64,000 nucleotides of DNA. It comes from DASYKS01 sp035995205 (GTDB taxonomy: Bacteria; Acidobacteriota; Thermoanaerobaculia; Multivoradales; UBA5704). How positions within the stretch are numbered: position 1 is the stretch's first letter; each line of letters opens with the position of its first letter. The position numbers were made by a program, and so were the translations under genes. Shown piece by piece: positions 50,440 to 59,000 of this stretch. The stretch spans positions 34,809 through 98,808 of the forward strand of contig DASYKS010000057.1 in assembly GCA_035995205.1 (NCBI GenBank). The letters run 5' to 3'. The notes below the pieces were generated by a model, which ran no database searches, was not told the origin of the DNA, and worked only from the letters and a program-made list of their open reading frames with translations.

Positions 50440-51711
50440 CTACGTCCCCTCTTCCCAACTGTTGATGTACTTTTCCTGCTCGGGCGTCAGGACTTCGAGC
50501 GTGGCGCCCATCGATTCGAGCTTCAGCCGGGCGACCTCGCGGTCGATGTCCTCGGGGACGCGATGGACGACGTTGGTCATCCGCTCCGGCGCGTTGGCGA
50601 GAATCTCGGCGGCGAGCGCCTGGTTGGCGAAGCTCATGTCCATCACCGAGGCCGGATGCCCTTCGGCCGCGGCCAGGTTGATCAGGCGCCCTTCGCCGAG
50701 GACGTTGATCCGCCGGCCGTCGAGCAGCTTGAACTCCTGGACGAACGGCCGCACCTCGCGGTCCTCGCGGGCGAGCTCGCGCAGGCCGGGCAGATCGAGC
50801 TCGACGTCGAAGTGGCCGCTGTTGCAGACGATCGCGCCGTCCTTCATCGAGTTGAAATGCTTCTTCCTGATCACGTGCTTGTTGCCGGTGACGGTGACGA
50901 AGATGTCGCCGATCGGCGCCGCCTCGCTCATCGAGTGGACCCGATGGCCGTCCATCAGCGCTTCGATCGCGCGCACCGGGTTGATCTCGACCACGATTAC
51001 GTTGGCGCCCAGCCCCTTGGCACGCGACGAGACGCCCTTGCCGCACCAGCCGTAGCCCACGACCACTATGTTCTTGCCCGCGAGCAGCAGGTTGGTCGCC
51101 CGGATGATGCCGTCGATCGTGCTCTGGCCGGTGCCGTAGCGGTTGTCGAACAGGTGCTTGGTCTCGGATTCGTTGACCGCGATCACCGGCATCTTGAGCG
51201 CCCCGTCGCGTGCCATCGCGCGCAGGCGGTTGACCCCGGTGGTCGTCTCTTCGGTGCTCCCTTTCAGATCGGGAATCAGCTCGGTGCGGTCCTTGTGGAG
51301 CATCGACACGAGATCCGCGCCGTCGTCCATGGTGATGTGCGGGTGGACGTCGAGCGCCGACTTGAGGTGGTCGTAGTAGACCTCGTTGTCCTCGCCGCGA
51401 CGGGCGTAGACGGAGATGCCGTAGTCGTCGACCAGGCTCGCCGCGACGTCGTCCTGGGTCGACAGCGGGTTGCTCGCGACCAGCGTGCATTCGGCGCCGC
51501 CGGCCTGGAGCGTGCGCATCAGGTTCGCGGTTTCACACGTCACGTGCAGGCAGGCGGAGATCCGCAGGCCCGAAAGCGGCTTTTCCTGCGCGAAACGCTT
51601 GCGGATCAAGGCGAGCACCGGCATGTGCTGGTCGGCCCACTCGATGCGCAGCTTGCCGGCGGGCGCCAAACGTGAGTTGGTAATGTCGGAAGGAATGGTG
51701 GTCGTGCTCAT
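50440..51711 (-). CDS. ahcY: Adenosylhomocysteinase
   Basis: 423 residues, the short form without the 40-residue insertion. Motifs: LTAxxL-equivalent HVTCETANLMRTL near residue 55, DDGADLVSMLH near 120, NRYGTGQSTIDGI near 215 and NAD-binding VVVGYGWCGKG near 240, and C-terminal VLTPEQEKYINSWEEGT. Hydrolyses S-adenosylhomocysteine to adenosine and homocysteine. metK lies 81 nt upstream on the same strand, so the two methyl-cycle genes probably share a transcript. No riboswitch was found in the gap. Confidence 0.96.
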   Translation of the reverse strand: MSTTTIPSDITNSRLAPAGKLRIEWADQHMPVLALIRKRFAQEKPLSGLRISACLHVTCETANLMRTLQAGGAECTLVASNPLSTQDDVAASLVDDYGISVYARRGEDNEVYYDHLKSALDVHPHITMDDGADLVSMLHKDRTELIPDLKGSTEETTTGVNRLRAMARDGALKMPVIAVNESETKHLFDNRYGTGQSTIDGIIRATNLLLAGKNIVVVGYGWCGKGVSSRAKGLGANVIVVEINPVRAIEALMDGHRVHSMSEAAPIGDIFVTVTGNKHVIRKKHFNSMKDGAIVCNSGHFDVELDLPGLRELAREDREVRPFVQEFKLLDGRRINVLGEGRLINLAAAEGHPASVMDMSFANQALAAEILANAPERMTNVVHRVPEDIDREVARLKLESMGATLEVLTPEQEKYINSWEEGT

Positions 51712-51792
51712 GACGAGAAAACTCCGGTTCTAGGTCGCGCCCGGCGGGCGCGTCCGTTGGCGTTCGTTGAAAGGTCGCTTCCGGCTGTCGAA

Positions 51793-52977
51793 TCAGTGGG
51801 TGGCGGCGGTGGTTTCAGCCAGCGGCTCCCCGGCTCCGACCGAGGCGCGCAACTCGGCGGCCCGCTCGGTGTTTTCCCAAGAGAACTCGGGCCGTCCGAA
51901 GTGCCCGTAGGCGGCGGTCGGCCGGTAGATCGGGCGCCGCAAATCGAGATTTTCGATCAACCCCTTGGGGGTGAGCGGGAACGCCGCGCGCGCCAGCCGC
52001 TCCATCTCGTCGTCCCCGATCCCCTCGGCCGTGCCGAAGGAGTCGACCCGCACGGAGACCGGATCGGCGACGCCGATCGCGTAGGCGAGCTGCACCTCGA
52101 CGCGCTCGGCCAGGCCCGCCGCCACCAGGTTCTTCGCGATGTGGCGCGCCATGTAGCAGGCCGACCGGTCGACCTTGGTGGGATCCTTCCCTGAGAACGC
52201 GCCGCCGCCGTGACGGCCGTAGCCGCCGTAGGTGTCGACGATGATCTTCCTCCCGGTCAGGCCGCAATCGCCGTGCGGGCCGCCGATCTCGAAGCGGCCG
52301 GTGGGATTGACGTGGAAAATCGGGTCGCGCTCGACCAACTCGACGGGCAGGACCGGACGGATGATCCGGTCGATCACGGTCGCGCGAATCTCCTCCTGCG
52401 AAACCTCGGGCGCGTGCTGGGTGGAAATCACGACCGTATGGACGCGCACCGGCCGCTTGCCTTCATATTCGATCGTCACCTGGCTCTTGCCGTCGGGACG
52501 CAGCCACGGGATCTCGCCCCGATGGCGGGCCTCGGCGAGGCGGCGGGTCAAGGCGTGGGCGAGGGTGATCGGCAGCGGCATGAGCTCCGGCGTCTCGCGG
52601 CAGGCGAAGCCGAACATCAGCCCCTGGTCTCCCGCGCCGCCGGTGTCGACGCCCATCGCGATGTCGGGCGACTGCGAATGGAGCCGATTGACCACCTCGC
52701 AGGTTTCGCCGTCGAAGCCGATGTCGGAACGGGTGTAGCCGATCTCGCGCACCACCTGGCGCGCGATCCGCTCGAAGTCGAGCTGGGCGGAACAGGTGAT
52801 CTCGCCCGCGAGGACGATCAGGTCGGTCGTCACCAGCGTCTCGGCCGCGACGCGCCCGGTCGGATCGTGGCGCAGTACCTCATCCAGAATGCCGTCGGAG
52901 ATCTGATCGGCGACCTTGTCGGGGTGACCCTCGGTCACCGATTCCGAGGTGAACAAATGTACGTCGCGTTGCGCCAT
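51793..52977 (-). CDS. metK: S-adenosylmethionine synthetase
   Basis: 394 residues, normal length. Motifs: TSESVTEGHPDKVADQISD at residues 9-27, GAGDQGLMFGFA near 120, GGGAFSGKDPTKVDRSACY near 255. Makes SAM from methionine and ATP, thus feeding the methyltransferases whose product AhcY removes; genes for both are adjacent here. The start ATG is followed by AQRDVHLF, a typical N-terminus. The 130-nt gap to the next gene shows no recognisable SAM or SAH riboswitch. Confidence 0.97.
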   Translation of the reverse strand: MAQRDVHLFTSESVTEGHPDKVADQISDGILDEVLRHDPTGRVAAETLVTTDLIVLAGEITCSAQLDFERIARQVVREIGYTRSDIGFDGETCEVVNRLHSQSPDIAMGVDTGGAGDQGLMFGFACRETPELMPLPITLAHALTRRLAEARHRGEIPWLRPDGKSQVTIEYEGKRPVRVHTVVISTQHAPEVSQEEIRATVIDRIIRPVLPVELVERDPIFHVNPTGRFEIGGPHGDCGLTGRKIIVDTYGGYGRHGGGAFSGKDPTKVDRSACYMARHIAKNLVAAGLAERVEVQLAYAIGVADPVSVRVDSFGTAEGIGDDEMERLARAAFPLTPKGLIENLDLRRPIYRPTAAYGHFGRPEFSWENTERAAELRASVGAGEPLAETTAATH

Positions 52978-53108
52978 CGGACACCTTCTCGCGAGAGCCG
53001 GCTTGGGGTCTCGAGCGGATGAATTGGGTGGAAGATCCTGGCGGCCAACGCCGACAAGAACGAGAACGAACCCGCGGATGGTACCAAATCGGGCCGAGCG
53101 GGTGCCAG

Positions 53109-53717
53109 CTACCGCGGGTGCCCCTCGATCACGCCATAGAACAGTGTCGAGAGGGCGTGGAACGTGGACAGCGCAATCGTCTGGCGGCGGGTCTCGAAAC
53201 CGCCGGTGAGCGAGGAGATCAGGCCGCCGGCCTTGCGGGTGCCGGGGACGGAGAAGCGGATCTGGTCGCTGTCGAGGCCGGCTACGATCCGGTCCGGCAG
53301 CTGGACCGAGCCGGACGCCCCCCAGGCTTGGCCGAGGCGGCTGCGGATCGAGGTCCAGTTGTGGACGAACAGGCGCGGCTCGCCGTCAATGGTCAGGGAA
53401 TGCAGGCCGCCTTCGGTCGCGGCGTAGAAGTGGTACTGGTCGCCGAGCGCCTGCTCCATCTTCGCGGTCCGCTCGGCGAGCAGGCCGAGCGCCTCGTCGT
53501 CGGAGGTCGCGAGGCCGCTGGGGGTCTCTTCGACCGTCTGCGGCACCACCACCACCGTCAGGTGGCGATCGTAGCCGTCGCGGAGAAAACGGTAGAACCC
53601 GTCGCGCACGCCGAGCAGACGATCGGTCCGATCCGCCCGGTCCTGCGACGGATTGGCGACGGCCACCTCGACCCCGGATTGGAGTCGCCGCCAGAAGTCC
53701 TTAAGATCTTGGGCCAT
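53109..53717 (-). CDS. DUF84 (inosine/xanthosine triphosphatase-like) protein
   Basis: 202 residues. The opening VEVAVANPSQDRADRTDRLLG resembles the 'V-G-S-x-N-P-V-K' start of the family, YFYAATEGGLHSL is the EGG loop, and LISSLTGGFETRRQTIALSTFHALSTLFY matches the C-terminal 'G-L-L-T-x-G-x-x-T-R' block of YjjX-like non-canonical nucleotide hydrolases. The substitution pattern is loose, so activity is uncertain; the conserved Lys of the first motif is not seen. Its ATG overlaps the ATG of the opposite-strand TrmH-like gene by two bases (CATG at 53715-53718). No convincing ribosome site precedes it. Confidence 0.6.
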   Translation of the reverse strand: MAQDLKDFWRRLQSGVEVAVANPSQDRADRTDRLLGVRDGFYRFLRDGYDRHLTVVVVPQTVEETPSGLATSDDEALGLLAERTAKMEQALGDQYHFYAATEGGLHSLTIDGEPRLFVHNWTSIRSRLGQAWGASGSVQLPDRIVAGLDSDQIRFSVPGTRKAGGLISSLTGGFETRRQTIALSTFHALSTLFYGVIEGHPR

Positions 53718-54507
53718 GATCGAGAGTCGGCAGAACCGTGCGGCGAAGGATATTCGGCGCCTCCGGCGAAGTAAAGGCGACCACGCCGTGCTCGAAGGCC
53801 CGCACCTGATCGGCGAGGCGCTCGACGCCGGGCTCGCGCTCGAAACCGTGCTGGCAACGCCGCGGTTCCTCACGACCGACGAAGGCCGCGAGATCGCGCG
53901 CCGTCTGCCCCGGGAGCCGACGCTCGCGTCACCGGACGTGCTCGATTCGCTCGCCGACGCGGATTCGCCGAAAGGGCTGCTCGCGATCGCCCGCCTGCCG
54001 CGCGCCGGGGTGGATTCGCTGCCGCGCCGCGCCGACGGCATCTATCTGTATCTCGACGGGCTGCAAGATCCGGGAAACCTGGGCGCCATCGCGCGCGTCG
54101 CCGAGGCGACCGGTGTCTCGGGGTTGGCGCTCTCTTCCGGAACGGTTCATCCGAACCACCCCCGCGCCCTGCGTGCCTCCGCCGGCAGCCTGTTGCGCTT
54201 GAAGGTCGCCGTCGGCGCGACCGCGGAGGGGCTCGCCGCGCATCTCGCACCGCTCTCCCCCGCCTGGGCCGCCCTCGAAACCTTGGGCGGCCGCGATCTC
54301 TACGCCGCCGAGCTGCCGGCCCCCTTGATCCTCGCGCTCGGCGCCGAGGGACCCGGCCTGTCGGAGGAGATCGAGCAGCTTGTGGCGCGCGCGGGTCTCC
54401 TGCTCACCATCCCGCTCGCCCCGCCGGTCGAATCGCTGAACGTCGCGGTCGCCGCCGCGGTCGCCCTGTTCGAGATCCGGCGTCGGTGGAGCGCAAACTC
54501 GCACTGA
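53716..54507 (+). CDS. TrmH/SpoU-family RNA 2'-O-methyltransferase
   Basis: 263 residues. The start at 53716 gives MIESRQNRAAKDIRRLRRSKG, the usual N-terminal 'ITSRQN' of this family, so it is kept although it overlaps the start of the divergent DUF84-like gene. Knot-fold motifs are complete: YLDGLQDPGNLGAIARVAEA near 110, LILALGAEGPGLSEEI near 200 and PPVESLNVAVAAAVALFE near 235. It would methylate ribose in rRNA or tRNA using SAM. The N-terminal RNA-binding domain is present, as in 23S-rRNA methylases of the RlmB type. Confidence 0.9.
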   Translation: MIESRQNRAAKDIRRLRRSKGDHAVLEGPHLIGEALDAGLALETVLATPRFLTTDEGREIARRLPREPTLASPDVLDSLADADSPKGLLAIARLPRAGVDSLPRRADGIYLYLDGLQDPGNLGAIARVAEATGVSGLALSSGTVHPNHPRALRASAGSLLRLKVAVGATAEGLAAHLAPLSPAWAALETLGGRDLYAAELPAPLILALGAEGPGLSEEIEQLVARAGLLLTIPLAPPVESLNVAVAAAVALFEIRRRWSANSH

Positions 54508-54613
54508 ACGGGGATAGAATCCAGCCACTGCGCAACTCGTAATACCGCTCGTGCCTCCGGTTGCCTCGGCGCGGCGGGACAACCTGAACCGGATTTCCTT
54601 CGTGGAGGATGCC

Positions 54614-55756
54614 ATGAGTGGAATCGACGCACTTCTCGCCCAGGCTCGCCGGACCGACTTTCCGATCGCTCTGCATCTGCCCGACGGGCGCCTGCTCGCG
54701 AGCTCGGACGCCGCTCCCCTGTTCACCATCCAAGTCCACCGCGACGAGGGGACGCGGGCGCTCGAATCGCTCGCCGAGCTGGCGTTGGCGGAGTCGTACG
54801 TGCGCGGCGACTTCGACGTCGAGGGGGAGTTCATCCGCGCGCTCACTCTTCTGCGCTCCGCGTTCGACGACACGAACCTCTGGCTCAAGACCTGGCGCCG
54901 CACCGAAGCCGTCGTGCGCGGCAAGGACAAGTTGAACCGGGCGTGGGTCGCCAAGCACTACGATTCGGGCAACATCCAGCTGTTCGGCCAGGACCGCGAC
55001 TACCACATCTACACGCCGGGGCTCTACGACGGCGACGACGATACGCTGGAGGCCGGCGCGGAACGAAAGCTCGCGGCGGCGTTTACGGCACTGGGATTGC
55101 AGTCGGGCGACGAGCTGCTGGAGGTCGGTTTCGGCTGGGGAGGCTTTACCCGGTTCGCCGGCAGGCGTGGCGTCCAGGTCACCGGCCTCACCCTGTCGCG
55201 CGACCAGCTCGCGTTCACCCAAGGATTGATCGCCGAAGAGAAAATCGACGCCCAGCTGATCTTCCAGGACTTCTTTTCCTACGCGCCGGGCCGACGCTAC
55301 GCCGCGATCAGCGTGATGGGGGTGATGGAGCATCTCGCCGACTACCCGCGGGTGATCTCCCGCCTGGCGCCCTGGCTCAAACCGGGCGGCCGGGTCTATC
55401 TCGATTTCGCCGCGGCGACCGAACGGGTCGCCACCTCGTCGTTCATCACCAAGCACATCTGGCCGGGCACCTTCCGCATGGTCTACCTGCCCGAGCTAAT
55501 CGAGGTCGTGACCCGATCGCCGTTCGAGATCGTCGCCCTCTACAACGACCGGCGCAATTACCACCTGTGGGGCAAGAAGACCGACGAGCGCTGGGTGGAG
55601 AACCGGGAGGCGATCATCGCCGCCCACGGCGTCGAAACCTGGCGCATGCTGCGCGTCCTCTCGGCCGGCACCGCCGCCTCCTTGGACTCGCCCGACCACA
55701 GCTCCACGGCTTATCGCCTGCTGCTGGAGCTGCCGGCGGACCTGGTGGCGAACTGA
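54614..55756 (+). CDS. Cyclopropane-fatty-acyl-phospholipid synthase
   Basis: 380 residues; GGAGG 6 nt before ATG 54614. The N-terminal lipid-binding part (HLPDGRLLAS, VRGDFDVEGE) is followed by the SAM-binding LEVGFGWGGFTRFA (about 165-178), GLTLSRDQLAF, ISVMGVMEHL and the family end. Transfers methylene from SAM to the cis double bond of membrane lipids. The last residues (STAYRLLLELPADL) suggest a slightly longer tail than E. coli Cfa. A solo gene, 106 nt after the TrmH-like gene. Confidence 0.92.
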   Translation: MSGIDALLAQARRTDFPIALHLPDGRLLASSDAAPLFTIQVHRDEGTRALESLAELALAESYVRGDFDVEGEFIRALTLLRSAFDDTNLWLKTWRRTEAVVRGKDKLNRAWVAKHYDSGNIQLFGQDRDYHIYTPGLYDGDDDTLEAGAERKLAAAFTALGLQSGDELLEVGFGWGGFTRFAGRRGVQVTGLTLSRDQLAFTQGLIAEEKIDAQLIFQDFFSYAPGRRYAAISVMGVMEHLADYPRVISRLAPWLKPGGRVYLDFAAATERVATSSFITKHIWPGTFRMVYLPELIEVVTRSPFEIVALYNDRRNYHLWGKKTDERWVENREAIIAAHGVETWRMLRVLSAGTAASLDSPDHSSTAYRLLLELPADLVAN

Positions 55757-55783
55757 CCTCCAAGGCCCGAAGCAGCTTGCCTT

Positions 55784-55896
55784 CTCAGCCCTCACCCCCG
55801 GCCCCTCTCCCAAACATGGGAGAGGGGGGAACTGCAGAAACGTCTTTTCTTGGCTCCCCTCTCCCTTTGGGAGAGGGGCCGGGGGTGAGGGCTGAG
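55784..55896. repeat. Perfect 28-bp inverted repeat, CCTCTCCC type
   Basis: Arms 55784-55811 and 55869-55896 (CTCAGCCCTCACCCCCGG...) pair perfectly, with a 57-nt loop that contains a further GGGAGAGGGG/CCCCTCTCCC pair. A common dispersed palindrome type in GC-rich bacteria. Confidence 0.8.
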
Positions 55897-56006
55897 CAGC
55901 GGCGACTTTACGCCGGCCGGCCGATCCCGAGATAACACCTTTCCGTCCCATTCGTATCCTCCAAGAGCAGCCGTGCCGCGATAGCATGGCGCTTTCGGAG
56001 ATCTTC

Positions 56007-59000
56007 ATGCGTAGCGCCTCCCTCTCTCGCCAGGTTCGGCTCGCCGCCATCGGCGTGCTCTTCGCGATCGCCCTCCCCGCCGTCGCAGCTACGGCCCCGC
56101 CGGCTCCACCCACCCCGGCCAAAACTCCCGCCTCGCCCTGGTCGGGCGCGGCGTTCGCGACACCCTCGGCGGCGCTGCTCGCCGCGGCCCAGGCGCTGCC
56201 GCCCGCGACCGATCTCCAGGTCGATTTCCTGCTCTTCGAATCCCACCTGACGCTCGACGCGGACGGCCTGTGGAGCGAACGCCGGCACCAGATCTACCGC
56301 GTGCTCGACGCCTCGGCGATCGACGATTGGGCCTACGTCGAGGAAGGCTGGTCGCCCTGGCATCAGCTGCGGCCGGAGCTGCGCGCCCGTGTGATCGGCC
56401 TCGACGGCACGGAGCGCTGGCTCGACCCGAAAACGATCGCGGAAACCTCGTCGGGCGAAGATTCGGCCGTGATGTTCGACGACGGCAAGGTGCTGCGCGC
56501 GCCGCTGCCGGCGGTCGAGGCCGGGGCGATTGTCGAGATCGAGACCTCGGTGCGCGACCAGCGGGCGCTGTTTTCCGCCGGCAGCGTGCGCCGCCTGACC
56601 TTCCCGAACGATCACCTGCGTCTCGCGCGGGTCGAGGTCGACGCCGCGGCGACCGCGCCGTTCCATTGGGTGCGCCGCCTGCTGCCCGAGACCGGACCGG
56701 TCGAGCGGCTCGGCGGCGGACGCCGCGTGCTGACGTTCGAATGGCGGGATCTCGCGTTCAAGAACGAGTACCTGGTCGGCCTGCCGTCCGACACCCCGTG
56801 GTATCCCTACCTCGCGTTCAGCTCGGGCGCGACCTGGCAGAACGTCGCCGCGACCTACTCCGACGTCGTCGATCACGCGCTCGCCGGGGCCGACGTGCGC
56901 ACCGCGGTAGAAACAGCGAGCGCCGGGGCGGCCGACCAGACGCAGGTGATCGACCGCCTGCTCGCCTACCTCCAGGGCCAGGTGCGCTATACCGGGGTCG
57001 AGTTCGACGACGCGGGCATCGTGCCGCGCTCGCCCACCGAAACGCTCGCCCGCCGGTTCGGCGACTGCAAGGACAAATCGGCGCTGCTGGTGGCGCTCCT
57101 GCGCGCCGCCGACATTCCGGCCTATCTCGCGCTGCTTTCGGGCGGCTGGGGATCGGACGTCGACCCGGAGCTGCCCGGCCTGGGCGCGTTCAACCATGCG
57201 ATCGTCTACGTGCCGGCCTCGCCGCCGATCTGGATCGACGCCACCGAGGAGCTCGCCCGGGCGGGCGAGCTGCCGTCGTCCGACCGTGACCGCTGGGCGC
57301 TCGTCGCGGCCCCGGGGACGAAGACGCTGCAAAAGACCCCGGCGCCCGTGGCCGCCGGAAACCTGCTTCGCCGCACCCGCACGATCACGCTCGCGGAGCT
57401 GGGCAAAGCGAAGATCGTCGAAGAGAACGAATACCACGGCGACCTGGAGATCTGGGCGCGGCGCAATCTCGGCATGGCCGACGAGAAGACGCGGAAAGAG
57501 TGGCTGGCCAACTACTCCAAGTCCTATTTCCTCACCGATCAGATCGGCCCGTACCAGGCCGAGGGCGCCCAGGATCTTTCGCGACCGTTCCATACCCGGC
57601 TGGAGATCCCCGCTTCGCCGCGCGGCTCGACCGATCTGAACGAGGCCGCCGTGGGCATCCGTCTGGAGAACCTGATCGAGCGCCTGCCCGACGTCTTCCT
57701 CCAGGCCGACGATGCGGACGACCAGGACACCGCGGACGCCGAGGACGACGAAGCCACGGAGGTCGGCCCGGACTCCGGCGCCGATTCCACCGCTCCCGAT
57801 CCGGCGTCCGACTCCGAAGGGACAGCGACCGCCGGGACCGCCCCGGACGCCAAGCCCGTCCGGCGCGCCCAGCCGTTCGTCTTCCGCGATCCGTTCGTCA
57901 CCGAGTGGCGCTACGAGATCCATCCGCCGCCGGGATTCGCGGTCCGCGAGCTGCCCGAATCCAAAACCGATTCGCTCGGTCCGGCCGCCCTCGAACGGCG
58001 CTATCGGACCCTGCCCGACGGCGTGCTCGAAGCCACCTTCCGCTTCGACAGCGGCAAGGTCCGCCTCACCCCCCAAGAGTACGAGGCGCTGCGGGAAAAG
58101 ACCCTCGCGCTCGCCGAAGGCGAGCCGATCCTGCTCTATTTCGATCAGGTGGGCGCCGCGGCGCTCAACCAGGGCAAGGTCACCGAAGCGCTCGCCGAGT
58201 TCCGCCGCCTGGCTTCGACGTATCCGGACCGTGCGCTCTACCCCTTGCAGATCTCGCGCGCGCTGCTCGCGGGCGGCCTGCAGGAAGCCGCGAAGGCGGA
58301 GGCCGAACGGGCGGTTGCGCTCGCGCCGCGCCTCGCGGACGCCCAGCAGAACCTCGGCTGGGTGCTGGAGCACGATCCGCTCGGCCGCCTGCGCGGCGCG
58401 GGCGGAATCGATCGCCCGGGCTCGGTCGCCGCCTACAAGAAAGCGGTCGCGCTCGATCCCGACAACGACGTCGCGAAGGCCGATCTCGCGATCCTGCTGG
58501 AGTTCGACGACGCGGGCAAACAGTTCGCCAAGGGAGCCGATCTCGAAACCGCGGGCTCGCTCTACCGCGAGCTGCACGACAAGGGGCTCAACGGTCTCGA
58601 CGTCAACCTGATGAACAATCTGCTCCAGCGCGGCAAGCTCGACGAGCTGAAGAAGTTCGCGACCAAGCTCGACGCCTCCGAAGCCCGGCAGCAATATCTC
58701 GCGACGGCGCTCGCGCTGCTCGACGGACCCGACGCCGCCTCGCGCCTCGCCCGCGGGGTCGCCGATCGCGACCAGCGCGTCGCGATGCTCGCGCTCGCCG
58801 GCCAACATCTGCTGCGCAGCCGCCGCTACGTCGAGGCCGGCAAGCTGTTCCAGATCCTCGCCTCGGTCGCTCCCGACGGCGCGACGAAGCTCGGCGTGAT
58901 GCAACAGCTCGCCTCGGTCCGTCGCTGGGAAGAGGTCGAATTGCCCGCCCGCGTGCCCGCCACCTTTACGGTGCGGCTGTTCCTGCTCGCCTTGCAAGGC

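Noticed and set aside
52978..53108. SAM or SAH riboswitch before metK
   Set aside because: No match to the conserved cores of SAM-I, SAM-II or SAH riboswitches could be read; the gap before ahcY was also checked.
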